Assembly (NCBI GenBank): GCA_963678705.1
Contig: OY783207.1
Location: forward strand, 1,984,001-2,048,000
Reading direction: 5' to 3'
Origin: Panorpa germanica
Lineage: Eukaryota; Arthropoda; Insecta; Mecoptera; Panorpidae
Length of the DNA stretch: 64,000 nucleotides
The position numbers and the translations under genes are program-made. The notes under the pieces are model-generated. The model was not told the origin of the DNA. It saw only the letters and a list, made by a program, of their open reading frames with translations, and did no database searches. Shown here in pieces: positions 1-10,600 of the stretch; positions within the stretch are counted from its first letter, which is position 1; each line of letters begins with the position of its first letter.

Positions 1-688
1 TAGAGTTCTACGGCGATGTTGCAGACGCTAGCTACGTGTACTACGGTTACGTTTCATGTGTTTTAACACCTTAATGCCGGTTTCACACCCGAGAAACAGT
101 TTTGTTATCAAAAAATAAAACAAAATCATGTTTTGCATCACTGCAAATCACTGAACAGACTGGTTTTGTTTTTAGTATTTTTCTGTGTGTCCCATAAAAA
201 TTATAAACATGATAAACAACACCTGACAAGGGCAAATGTTCACAAAAACAAAAAACTGCGTGTTCAAAGCAAGCAGACTCTAGATGGGAATGTGTTTTGT
301 TTACTAAAACAACAACAAAAGATAAAAATGTTTTAATAACTGTCTCTTTGGTGTAAACACTACTGTCTAGATTGCATTGGAGTTGTTGCGAGCAAATACA
401 CTGTATTATGAGAGGAATTTTCTACTTTATTGTTTATCAATACACCACTGTATACAATACGTAAAATACCATTTTACGTATTGTACACGCTGTTGTATAT
501 ATCCCAATATTTGATGAGAAGAAAACACTTATTTATTACTTTCAGTACAGTGGTGTATTATTAGATATTAAATTAGAAGATTCATCTCTTGATAAAGTGT
601 GCTAAAGCTAGCAACTTGAATACACCCTACTGAAAATGTTGCATCCTTACTAACTAACGCATACGACTGCAGGTTACTTTAGGCATTG
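1..688. other. Gene-free AT-rich stretch with a nested inverted repeat
   Basis: No coding region is supported here; short ORFs are low-complexity and match nothing I recognise. The only structure seen is the nested inverted repeat at 441-556, listed separately. Confidence 0.6.
441..556. repeat. Nested inverted repeat (15-bp perfect stem inside a 12-bp outer pair)
   Basis: A perfect 15-bp stem with a 3-nt loop lies at 453-467/471-485 (arm TACAATACGTAAAAT). Around it, TACACCACTGTA (441-452) is mirrored by TACAGTGGTGTA (545-556). The outer arms are separated by only ~90 bp, so this could be a tiny foldback element or a cruciform-forming remnant. No target duplication was identified. Confidence 0.7.
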
Positions 689-861
689 TCTACAGGTTCG
701 CACTGATCGCTTCAAACGCATTAGCTTTATTGAATGAAACGTGTTATACAAATAAGCTATCGTCGGCATTACATAACGAAGTTGCTTCGACGCTTTCCTC
801 ATCTTCTATATTTCATTCAATAAAGCCAATGCGTTTGATGCAAGCACTGCGAACTTGTAAA
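689..861. mobile_element. Small foldback element, family of the 30601 copy
   Basis: The left arm (about 689-737) and right arm (about 810-861) are inverted copies: TCTACAGGTTCGCACTG near the left end pairs with GCACTGCGAACTTGTAAAC near the right end, and the inner arm CATTAGCTTTATTGAATGAAA pairs with TTTCATTCAATAAAGCCAATG. The terminal motif recurs at 30601-30791. It looks like a non-autonomous foldback element; no coding capacity and no clear target duplication. Confidence 0.6.
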
Positions 862-1761
862 CGCTTCGCTTCGGTGCGGTACACTTGTATTTCATAGGAT
901 TATTATGTATTGTACTTGTATATATATTGTATTTTGCCCTAGATGTGTATTAACAAGCATGCCCTGGAAAGAAAGGGCGCTGCTTGGTTTGAATTATACA
1001 TAACAAATAATATAGGTGCACTTATTTTGTGTAATTTGTGTTTTATTGCTAGTTTTATTGACGCAAAATGGTGTAAAAAAGACCATTTTGTTATTTTTTA
1101 CACATACCTTTTCTATCCTTCTATTTGTTTTTTTATTATTATTTTTTCTTCTTTGGTGCTGTAGTAAAATAGTGAATGAGAAAGGTGTTTGTACGGAGAT
1201 AAAATTAACAATTGTGCTTCACCCGTAAAATAAGTGGATATTTAAGATGGTTGTCTTGTAATTTCTTACAAATCTTATATGTTCAAGTATCACGAGACAA
1301 CAAAATAAAATTACTTAAAGTGATAGTTTGTTACCATGTTTTTGTATCTCACTGCCACTGCGAACAAAATCTCAAAATTATCTGTGTAAAAAGTGTTAAC
1401 TTTTACTAAAAGTTAAGTTAGAAACCGCCAGTATGTTCATATTCAAAACGGGAACAGAACTAACGTAATTCTAGTGGACTAAAAATGAACCATGCGAATG
1501 AATATCTATTAAGAAAGTCAGTTTGAACTTATCCCTTCTTTGCTGGTTCTTTGTACATTTTCCTGTCTCAAATCCCAGAAATCAGCCTCTAAATTACTTA
1601 GAGCTACTGTCCACTATAGTTTGCATTCAAGCTGCAAATGAAGCCATACGTATTCTGCATCTCAGTTCTGTCCACGTAACGTCATACAAGCTTCATGCTA
1701 GGTGCAAGTAGAGTCATTCCTCTGAAGTATAGCACGTTTCTTCATTGGGAAAGTGTCATGT
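862..1761. other. Gene-free stretch, nothing recognised
   Basis: AT-rich sequence with several ORFs of 60-73 codons whose translations are hydrophobic, low-complexity and without any recognisable domain. No gene is supported. Confidence 0.5.
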
Positions 1762-1931
1762 GATGAAGAAGATGTGTTTATAGCATACGCTTTTATTAGA
1801 GGACGACGAATCAGACGTAGAACGTATTGGCTTCATCCATACATCGAAAAGAACATTAACCGTGGATTGTTTGTTGCTGCAAGAGAGTTATCAGAGGATG
1901 ATTCCGTATTTCAATCAGTTTACCGAATGTG
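1762..1931 (+). pseudogene. PIF/Harbinger-type transposase fragment (degenerate)
   Basis: Read in the frame starting at 1762, this stretch encodes about 57 residues that resemble the N-terminal part of HARBI1/PIF nucleases: an arginine-rich run (RGRRIRRR), then a W-x-H-P motif (YWLHPYIEKN), then a Leu/Glu-rich segment ending VFQSVYRM. In intact Harbinger proteins this is followed by an (S/T)-x-x-x-F-D motif leading into the DDE nuclease. Here the frame breaks immediately after the last Met with a stop, and a shifted continuation is only barely visible. It is a short relic with no start codon or catalytic domain. The call rests on motif recognition alone. Confidence 0.5.
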
Positions 1932-3265
1932 AACAAAATTGACTGACGGTTGATGGTTTTGAAAAGAATATTACGACTATGCGTCGTGCAGTACGCTAGA
2001 GCTATGACATGTTGCAGCTTCGTGGACAGAGCCTTCTTTGTTTCAATGCAAGCTACAAGAAAGCGTACAACAAGCGGTAAATAACGAAACCATGCGTATG
2101 AATAAAATTACTATGGGTTGTTTTAAAACGCAGGCGTTAATCATAGCTCATTGGGCTATGATTCTATAAAACAAGGCACAAAGTTAATTTGTTAATTAAG
2201 AGGGGCACTTTTGTCTTCTAGAAACACAGCCGGCCCTGTTCGAGGTACACGTATAGGTCTAAAACAACATTTCCTTTACAATTACAACAATTAAGTGAAC
2301 TCGTAATTGATAATTAGTATTCATTTTACATTTTAATTACAATTCTGTGTAGCATGAAATTAGCGTTTAACAATTTTTTCCCCATTATAAATTCGTTTCT
2401 AATTATGTTACTTTGTATTGTATTTTCCACAACAATAAATTCTTTGTTAAATTAAAAAAAAATAACTCATTAATATTTTATAAAAAGTTAGCGTACATTT
2501 GTTTGAAATTCTTATATTAATAAATCAAGATGGTGGAGGTGGGGGCTTAGGGGAGAGGGGGGCAGGTTCTTTGTGATTGTCAAACGTCATCATTATATCC
2601 TGACGCTAATTTACACTACTTTGCTGAAGAATTGTTTGACGTTTCTTTTATGTACATATATTCTAAATACCATGGGCGTCTGAACTAAGGGACAAGCAAT
2701 ACACATGTTACACAAGACCCCGTTTTGAAATTTCTGCGAACGCCTATGCCAACGGTAAATTGTTTGTTCCTCGTTTTAAAAATGTTTCAAGTGTATAAAA
2801 ATAAACGATGTGTTTCATTATTTTATTATAATGAAAATGTTGCTAGCTACGAATCGTTACAAAACTCAGCCAGACTAGATTGTCTGTCTTATTGATTTTC
2901 TTTCTTACTGAATATAATGACGTTTGCTTTTTAAAATTAGAAAAATATTTTATAAAAATAAATATTTGTTTGGCTGAATAATAAATTGGATTTTCTTTGT
3001 TGTTAATAGACTCGTAAAAGAAGAGAGGAGGGGGGGTTGCTTTCTGCAATAATGTTGTTTCTGATAGTACCGGTAACAATAGCTGTCGATCGGTAAATTG
3101 AGAATAATTAAAGAATATAAAAACCGTATAAATCTACGATAAATAAAACAGCACTGTAGCACTAATAATAACTTCTTTTAGACATGAGTGATAATAAAAC
3201 GTTAAGGGGGGAAGAGGTAAGGTTTTAACTTTTTCTTTTTTTAAGTCTTCACCTGTCTGGTCTGA
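1932..3265. other. Gene-free stretch, nothing recognised
   Basis: AT-rich with a G-rich patch near 2530-2570. The sequence just downstream of the Harbinger relic (to about 2090) may be further decayed transposase but cannot be read. No coding region is supported. Confidence 0.5.
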
Positions 3266-3818
3266 TTTCGTGTTACTTTGAAACTTTTAAATGCGGTTTC
3301 TCACACTTAGCTTTTCAGAGTCTTTGCTTCTCTAGCTCTAAATCTACTGGACCGATCCTTTTGAAATTTTACACACTCTTTCTTTACCTAAATGCCGAGG
3401 TACTGCTGTCGAGTTTCTTTTTATTTTTTAATTTTAACGTATTTTAAAATAATAAAGTTTCTGATTCTTTTCATAAAAAATCGGTATTTTGACTTTTAAG
3501 TGCTGTAAAAAAATTAAAAATCAATAAAAAAAGAAAAACTCGACAGCGTTACCTGCAGAAATTTATCAACTAATGAAATCATTTTGAATTTTCGATTTCA
3601 GAAAATTCAGTGATGAGTTATGAGTGGCACCTCGAGTGGCACCATAAGTGGTTTTTTTTGTGACGTCAGCGGAGATTCGCTGTCAATGCCTCATTTCTTG
3701 ATATTTATTTATGAAAATTTTACAAAGTATTCTTCAAATGTCATTTTATCATTTAGTAATTATAGAAATAATTATATATTAACTGTGTCGTCAAAAAACA
3801 TTATCGAAAATATGCTTA
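3266..3818 (+). repeat. Dispersed ~550-bp repeat with internal hairpin, copy A
   Basis: Homologous copies occur at 27765-28297 (+) and 25351-25812 (-, shorter). All share TTTCGTGTTACTTTGAAAC near the start (missing in the minus copy) and ATTATCGAAAATATGCTT at the end. Internally, 3398-3422 is mirrored by 3529-3553 (core CTGTCGAGTTT / AAACTCGACAG), giving a ~25-bp stem around a ~105-nt loop. A 68-codon ORF at 3620-3826 is in part conserved between copies but is more likely fortuitous. The class is unknown, probably a non-autonomous transposable element. Confidence 0.7.
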
Positions 3819-4416
3819 ATGCTTAATTAAACTAATTATTTAAAATAAGCATTTGTTGAATTGTTTGTTGTTAATGTGCTTGATAAAATAAAATATTCTC
3901 GCAATTCATTTAATTAAATAATTCTACGTAATTGACTTGATGTTCTATAGAAGGGGTGTCATAAGGATATAATTCAATTTGTTTAAATTTCTTCAATGTT
4001 TTTTCAAATAAAAAAATATTTTCGTAAAATTATTTTTGTCTTTTACATTTTCAAACTGCGTAAAATTGATCGTAGTCAGTTTTACAGTTTTGGGGGTTTG
4101 TTATTGAATTCATAGTCCCATCACAATAACGGTTTGTTGAATTTCACCCCTTGCTATGCAACCCTGCAATAAAACTGAAAACGAATTAAAAATTAATTCG
4201 TTCACTTCAATAAAAGCTGCTCTCTTCAGAATAATGGAAGTCTATATAAAACGGCGCGGCGGAAGCGGTTATTGGCTGTCAGTGGAGCACAACTTTGTCT
4301 AATGGAAGATATTTACTGACTAAAATTGTCCAATAGTTTACAAGCTTAGAATTATGATATAAAAACATTTCAGAGCTCGAAACTGAACTAATACTCAACT
4401 CAGAAATAGAATGGTT
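3819..4416. other. Gene-free stretch upstream of the LINE fragments
   Basis: AT-rich. A TATATAAAA motif at about 4232, followed by a short GC-rich run, resembles a core promoter on the plus strand, but no gene follows it, so no promoter is called. Confidence 0.4.
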
Positions 4417-5230
4417 CTGAATTTAACAATAGAACAAATTATAGTATCTGTTTCCTTTCTCCTCGTTTTTTTTTTTTATAAAGTTTCTCGGGTTTCCTAG
4501 GCACGTAGCCTTTTATTGCCCCTAATATTGTTCTGCTTCTTCATATACGTTATATCCAGACAACAAGAATGATCTATTCATGGCCACTGCTGTTATAAAT
4601 TTCGGTTTCTCAATCAAAAAGGCGGTGTTAACAGAAAGCGTCTGCGAAGTCTGTAGCACCGCACTTTGGAGTCCATTTCTTGCCATTGCTGTATTTTTAC
4701 ATTGCCACAGAATGTGGTCAGGATCTACCCCCTGAAACCACATTCGCATTTAGAGTTTGGAATGATTTTGTTTCTTGCTAGATGTTTCGGAGCTCCAGTA
4801 TGATTCATTCTTAGTCTTGAGGTCATTGTTATTAATCTTCTTGGCCATTTTAGTTTGGCAAACCATGGCTTACGTTTCAGTATTGGTTGTATTTTATAAA
4901 ATTCTCTGCCTTTATCAGAATTATCCCACTTGTCTTGAGATATTTCTCCTCGTTTCCCGATCTAAATCTGGTAATTTTTCTCATGTTTTTTGAGTCTTTT
5001 TCTCTTAAGTATTGTGGTATCTCTCTCTCCCAAATCATTTTATATCTTTTGTTGTAATTGTTCTTCTCAATTTTTTTCATTCTTTTCTGTTGTTGTATAT
5101 CGCTGTCTCTTCTTTTTAGCTCATCTACCACACTTGTGCCTTCTTCTCTCTGCCTCCTCTGTCCATTCCTTTCATAATACTCCTTTCTCTTTTTCGGGCC
5201 TCTTCCCTCACCCCCATTTCTACTCTCCTC
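4417..5230 (-). mobile_element. Decayed LINE C-terminal fragment (GNEE...NRY type), interrupted by a second LINE
   Basis: On the minus strand from about 5230 down to 4417 the sequence encodes a lysine/arginine/glutamate-rich segment ending in a RFRSGNEE motif followed, across an insertion, by KGNRYY and a stop. The GNEE-x-x-NRYW-like motif is one I associate with the C-terminus of a LINE group common in insect genomes; this is recognition, not a search result. The reading frame is interrupted at 4943 by the 4469-4942 insertion and resumes at 4468. This fragment was therefore already present when the younger LINE landed in it. Confidence 0.55.
4469..4942 (-). mobile_element. 5'-truncated I-like LINE insertion with 13-bp target duplication
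   Basis: Minus-strand insertion whose poly-A tail appears as poly-T at about 4469-4477. It is bounded by a perfect 13-bp direct repeat TTTCTCCTCGTTT (4456-4468 and 4943-4955). It encodes only the C-terminal tail of a LINE polyprotein (motif DPDHILWQCKNT, ending LLSGYNV) with small lesions. It is very similar to the longer insertion at 11899-12730, so both are copies of one family. It lies inside the older LINE fragment of 4417-5230. Confidence 0.85.
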
Positions 5231-5806
5231 TCTACATAAGAACGAGAGAACTATATTTCACAAATATTTAAAGAAAAATAAAGACTTACTTCACCCAAAT
5301 TATGTTCACAGACTTTTTCAACATTATAAATGCGTCCGAAATATTGTCCATCTTTGTTGCAATGTCTCTATATGGTCTTTCAATAAGAGTGTAAGCTTTA
5401 GATCATTTCATATAAAACACCTTGATACAAATTATATGGATACACAGGGTGTTTGTTTTATATGAGATCATACAAAATGCTTGTTTATAGATACTTGTAC
5501 GTAAAATTCTAACCACTACCCTGATTTTGTATTTAAGTGCTGTGTGATAAAATCGCTATGAATGAAGCTATATTCGGTAGTAGAAGATTTTATTGACGTA
5601 CCCAGACTCGTAGGTTGTCGACCACTGGAATACATTGTACAGGAATTGTGTTCCACTGCAACAATGTCGTGAATAAAATATCACTGTAATAAACCGCATA
5701 CCATTCCGCATTAGGGACCTCATTCAACAACCTTTTTAAGTTCCAATTTATTTTTTTTTTAGTTTTATTGGTACTTTAATAAACTCCATAACAATTGTTA
5801 TTACTT
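5231..5806. other. Gene-free spacer with a short imperfect hairpin
   Basis: AT-rich. An imperfect inverted repeat pairs about 5400-5423 with 5445-5472 (CATATAAAACACC against GGGTGTTTGTTTTATATG). Nothing else is recognised up to the candidate target duplication of the retrotransposon at 5807. Confidence 0.5.
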
Positions 5807-5818
5807 ATAAATAACATA
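5807..5818 (+). repeat. Candidate target-site duplication, left
   Basis: ATAAATAACATA occurs here and at 11575-11586, immediately after the A-rich tail of the retrotransposon. It would place the element's first base at 5819, beginning CAGT, a start I regard as common in I-clade elements. The repeat is AT-rich and partly overlaps the A-rich tail, so chance is not excluded. Confidence 0.6.
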
Positions 5819-6026
5819 CAGTTTACATCGAGTCTTCTTGGTGAGCGCACGTATTTACAATAAACAAAACAATAAAATAAATAGTGATCTTTTTTTGCAA
5901 ATTAGAATATTTTTTTTTTTTTTTCGTGATTTATTTTTTTTTAAATTATAATTTATATTATTATTAAGTGTTATTAATAAGAAGTGAAGTAACTTCTATT
6001 TAAATTATCACTGGTTAATTAACAAT

Positions 6027-7454
6027 ATGGATATGGAGGTTGAACCTCCCGATAAAAATCCGATCAATAAAAACAACTCTGTGACTAACAAATCAATTCC
6101 TACAGATAAAACATCCAGTGATATAACAGAAAACTTAAATAACAATAGTGACAATGTTAAAAAAATATTTAATAATTTATACAACACAGAAACAAAATAT
6201 GACTCGTATAAAGTAATGATAGTTAAAAATAATAGTGATGGAAATACATTTTTTAGTTCTCTTAAATTAGCAGAAATAATATGTAAAATTAGCAATAAAT
6301 CTAATATAATAGAAATTAAAAAAGTGGGAAGAAATAGAGTAATCGTTCAATGTGCTAATGCAGTACTAGCTAACGAAATTACCAAATCAACATTGCTGAA
6401 AAACAATGGGTATGAAGCGTTTATACCATTTTACTGGTGCACAAAAGTTGCTATTATAAAAGGTGTTGATATTGAATATTCGGAAGATACAATTTTAAAT
6501 AATATAGAGTGTCCACCTTTTAAAGTAACGAGAGTGCAAAGGTTAAATCGAAAACTAAGAGTTGACGGAGCTATTAAATATGAACCCAGTACAACAGTGA
6601 AATTATTCTTTGAAGGACTTGCTATTCCTGCTTATGTTTACATGTGGAGAGTGAGACGAGCATGTGAACCATTTGTACAACAGACGATACAATGTTATAA
6701 TTGTTTTAAATTTGGACATGCAGCCACAAAATGTAGAGCAAAAGTAGCAAAATGTAAATTCTGCGGAAGTGAAGATCATTTACGTACTGCATGCACATCT
6801 CCTAATCCGACATGCATAAATTGTAAACTTAACCACGAGGCTACAGACAATGAATGTCCTGAAAAAAAAAGACAAATCAAGATAAAAGATCTCATGGCCC
6901 AACACAATCTCAGTTTTTATGAAGCAAAATTAGAATTAACAGAAAAAAATACAGACTATTTATACTCAGTAAGAACTCAAAACTCTTTTGAAGCTCTAAA
7001 CTACAATGAGACTTTTCCCAATATCACTAATAAATACAATAGTATCAACATAATTCCAACATACAAACCAAACCCTTTAACCAGAAGAACTAATACCAGA
7101 GTGAATAAATCAAATACAGGTAACTCGTTACAAAGATCTTACAGTCAACCACAACCTACGACATCCACTAAAGAACCAATTCCAAAAAGAAGAAGAGAAG
7201 AAAAGAAACCTAACAATGAAGAAAGCGACACATACCTTAAGATAACTAATCAAGGAAAAAACAGAAAGCAAATCAACCAAGAGACACCTGATATTACAAT
7301 GGAAAACAATGATAATGATACTTGCTATACATCAATATATAATAAAAATAATGATGACAAAATTAAAAATACAAACAAAGACCCAAATATTACATCCCAA
7401 TCCCTTAGAAGCTACAAGAAACAAATATCTAGTGTACAATGGCCAAACTCGTAA
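6027..7454 (+). CDS. LINE ORF1, gag-like nucleic-acid-binding protein
   Basis: A 475-residue ORF1 protein of an I-clade retrotransposon, expected to bind the element RNA in ribonucleoprotein particles and act as a chaperone. The N-terminal third is Asn/Lys/Ser-rich and polar. A central folded region (about residues 60-210) probably corresponds to the RRM-like/PRE_C2HC region found in insect gag-like ORF1 proteins. Three CCHC zinc knuckles follow at about residues 223-236 (CYNCFKFGHAATKC), 243-256 (CKFCGSEDHLRTAC) and 263-277 (CINCKLNHEATDNEC). The C-terminal 150 residues are basic and low-complexity, with a likely nuclear-localisation stretch PKRRREEKK. The start is the first ATG of the frame (context ACAATATGG), with a second in-frame ATG two codons on. 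No internal stops. Confidence 0.9.
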   Translation: MDMEVEPPDKNPINKNNSVTNKSIPTDKTSSDITENLNNNSDNVKKIFNNLYNTETKYDSYKVMIVKNNSDGNTFFSSLKLAEIICKISNKSNIIEIKKVGRNRVIVQCANAVLANEITKSTLLKNNGYEAFIPFYWCTKVAIIKGVDIEYSEDTILNNIECPPFKVTRVQRLNRKLRVDGAIKYEPSTTVKLFFEGLAIPAYVYMWRVRRACEPFVQQTIQCYNCFKFGHAATKCRAKVAKCKFCGSEDHLRTACTSPNPTCINCKLNHEATDNECPEKKRQIKIKDLMAQHNLSFYEAKLELTEKNTDYLYSVRTQNSFEALNYNETFPNITNKYNSINIIPTYKPNPLTRRTNTRVNKSNTGNSLQRSYSQPQPTTSTKEPIPKRRREEKKPNNEESDTYLKITNQGKNRKQINQETPDITMENNDNDTCYTSIYNKNNDDKIKNTNKDPNITSQSLRSYKKQISSVQWPNS

Positions 7455-7658
7455 GAAAACATCGATATATAAATTAAGTTTATTTTTTAAAAATCTATTC
7501 ACATCACTAAACCTAATCGTTTAATAAATTTACTAAAATATTAAATCAACAATAATTATATAAACGGAGAGAAAAAAAATAAAATAAAATATATAAATAA
7601 ATCTAACAACAAGACCAAGGACAGATATAAAAATCAATAATTAATTAAAACAGTTAAA

Positions 7659-10600
7659 ATGATAAATTTTATTCAATGGAATTGCAGAGGAGTCAGATAT
7701 ATTAAAGAGGAACTACAACATATGTTACAGAAGCATAACATACATATATGCATACTATCAGAAACGTTTTTAACAAAAAATATCAATTTCAACATCAAAG
7801 GTTATTTTATTGAAAGAGAAGATAGGATACAGAATACAAACTATAATCCCCACGGGGGTGTTGCTATCTTGATTCATAAAGCTATAAAATATAAACGAGT
7901 AATGCTAAATAACCCATTTAATTCGGTCGAAATAGTTGGAATAATTTTAACACATAACGAAACTGATGTAATATGTATTTTATCAATCTATGCTAAACCG
8001 AATCATAAACTATCTAATTCTAATTGGTCACAGATAAAACAACAAATAGATGTTCCTGTTATACTTGCTGGAGATTTTAACGCGACTAATCTTGCTTGGG
8101 ATATAAATTGTCCAGGTAGTCAGTATGAAGGTAACGAATTGTTAGATTTCATAGAAAACGAAAATCTAAATATTATTAACGATGATAAACCAACTAGAGT
8201 AAGCAATCTCAGTACAAGGGACAGTATATTGGATCTCACATTGGTATCAATGACGTTAACACAACAAATTACTTCGTGGCAAGTTCTTGCAGATAGCTTA
8301 GGTAGTGATCACTACCCAATTTTTTTCTGTTTGAATGACTATAATAAAGACCGTTACCGTACATCTGAATATTTAACGAGGAGAAATTTCCGAAAAGCAG
8401 ATTGGGAGAAATATAGCCTTGAAATAGAAAGCAGAATTTCAAACCTTAGCACAAATGGAATCACAAGTAATCCCCAAGATGTTGAAAACAAATACAACCA
8501 ATTTAGAGATGTTATTAATAATTCGGCAGACATACATATCCCATCTACCAGATTGTATAATATAACTCCTAATAAAATAAAACCGTCTTGGTGGGACACT
8601 GAGTGCAATAAAATGATAGCTCAAAGAAAATTAGCACTAACTATTTTTAATAAAAACATGACAATGGCGAATTATTTAAATTATAAAAAACATCAAGCTA
8701 AAACCAGACGATATTTTAGAGCCAGAAAAAAAATAGAATGGCAAAATTTCTGCGAGAATTTAAACCCAAACACAACAACCAACATTGTCTGGAATAATAT
8801 AAGAAAAATTAACAATAAAAGCTATAGTACTAAAAGGATAAGTGATAATGAAAATTTAATAGAAGAATTCATTAAAAAAAAATTTCCACAGAACAACAAT
8901 TTAAATATTACTACCACCACCATCGTAAAAGATAATTTTCTAGATAATAACATAAATAAAAATGAAGTAAATTTCGCGTTAAATCATAATAAAAACAGTA
9001 GCACAGGATTTGATAGAATAAATTACAAAATGATACAAAACTTACCTGACAATGCAATAAATCATCTTACACAAATATATAATCTGTCATTAAACACTGC
9101 TGATATACCATTAGACTGGAAAAAACATATCGTTGTTCCTATATTAAAAACAGGAAAAGATCCAAACAAAGAAGAATCATTCAGACCAATTACTTTACTA
9201 TCATGTATGGGCAAAACTATGGAATCCATCATCAAAAACAGACTGGAGTGGTATCTCGAACATCATAAAAGATTACCTGAGTTACAATTTGCGTTTAGAA
9301 AAACAAGAAGTACACAGCATAACTTAAACATATTGAATATAGATATACAAAGAACATACAGTAAAAATCATTATATGATAGCTGCTTTCATTGACATTGA
9401 AGCTGCTTATGACAATGTTAATCTAAAAATATTAAAAGAAAAAGTAGAAAACATAGGTATATCTTCCAAAATATCCAACTGGATTATAAACTACTTCCAA
9501 AATAGAGAAATAACAGTTAGATACAATAATAAGTTAACTGGTCCTATACTATGTAATCACGGAATTCCACAAGGCTCAATATTATCTCCCTTATTATTCA
9601 ACATATACACAGAAAAGTTAACAACATTATCAGATAACAACACAACAGTACTGATGTATGCAGATGACATGGTTATTTATAGTATGGGCCATACACAAGA
9701 TATAGCTCAAAACAGATTACAATCGAAATTAAGAAAACTAGATATTTTACTAAAGGAAATCAAATTAAATATATCGTCAGAAAAAAGTAAAATAGTTATA
9801 TTTACAAGGCATAGAATAAACTGCAGTCCAAAAATAACCATCAGAAATAAAAATATAACTGTTAGTTCAAATACCAAATTTCTGGGTATATTCTTTGATA
9901 CGAAAAGCACTTGGGCGAAAGAAATTGCACATATTATTAACAAATGTCAAAAAGGCTTAAATTTGATGCGATGTATAGCAGGATACAAATGGGGCGCACA
10001 CCCAACAACCTTAATAAAAATATATAAAGCTATTGTTAGACCGCATATTGACTATGCTAGTACTATGATCTGCACCGCAAATAACTCAAGATTAAAAAAA
10101 ATTGAAATTATACAAAACAAATGTTTAAGAATAATATTAGGTGCAATGGTTTCAACACCAATCCAAATCCTCAACTATCAAACTAATATTCCTCCGGTAA
10201 ATATCAGAATACAACAAATATCAGACAGTTTCTTTTGTAAAAACAGACATAACTCATGTGGCCCCTTAAATACAAGATTATCTAAACTATATGTTCTTTA
10301 TAATAAACCATATTGGACAACTCATAAAAAACCGGCACTTTTAACTAGTTTTGATAGATATAATAACTTGAACTTAGAGGTACACAACATTATACCTTTT
10401 TTCAAATTTCCATTAGAAATAAGCATGACAACAATACATACAGAAATAAATTTGTTCAAGAAGAATGACAGTAAGGAAATAACTTATCAAAAATATATGG
10501 AATATATAACAAAAGATGATATAAACTGGAGTATATGGTTTACCGATGGTTCATTCGAAAAAAACTCTAAAACTGGAGGAATTGGCATTTTCAATTATAA

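Noticed and set aside
4225..4260. TATATAAAA followed by GC-rich sequence as a promoter
   Set aside because: No gene starts downstream on the plus strand, so a chance TATA string is likely.
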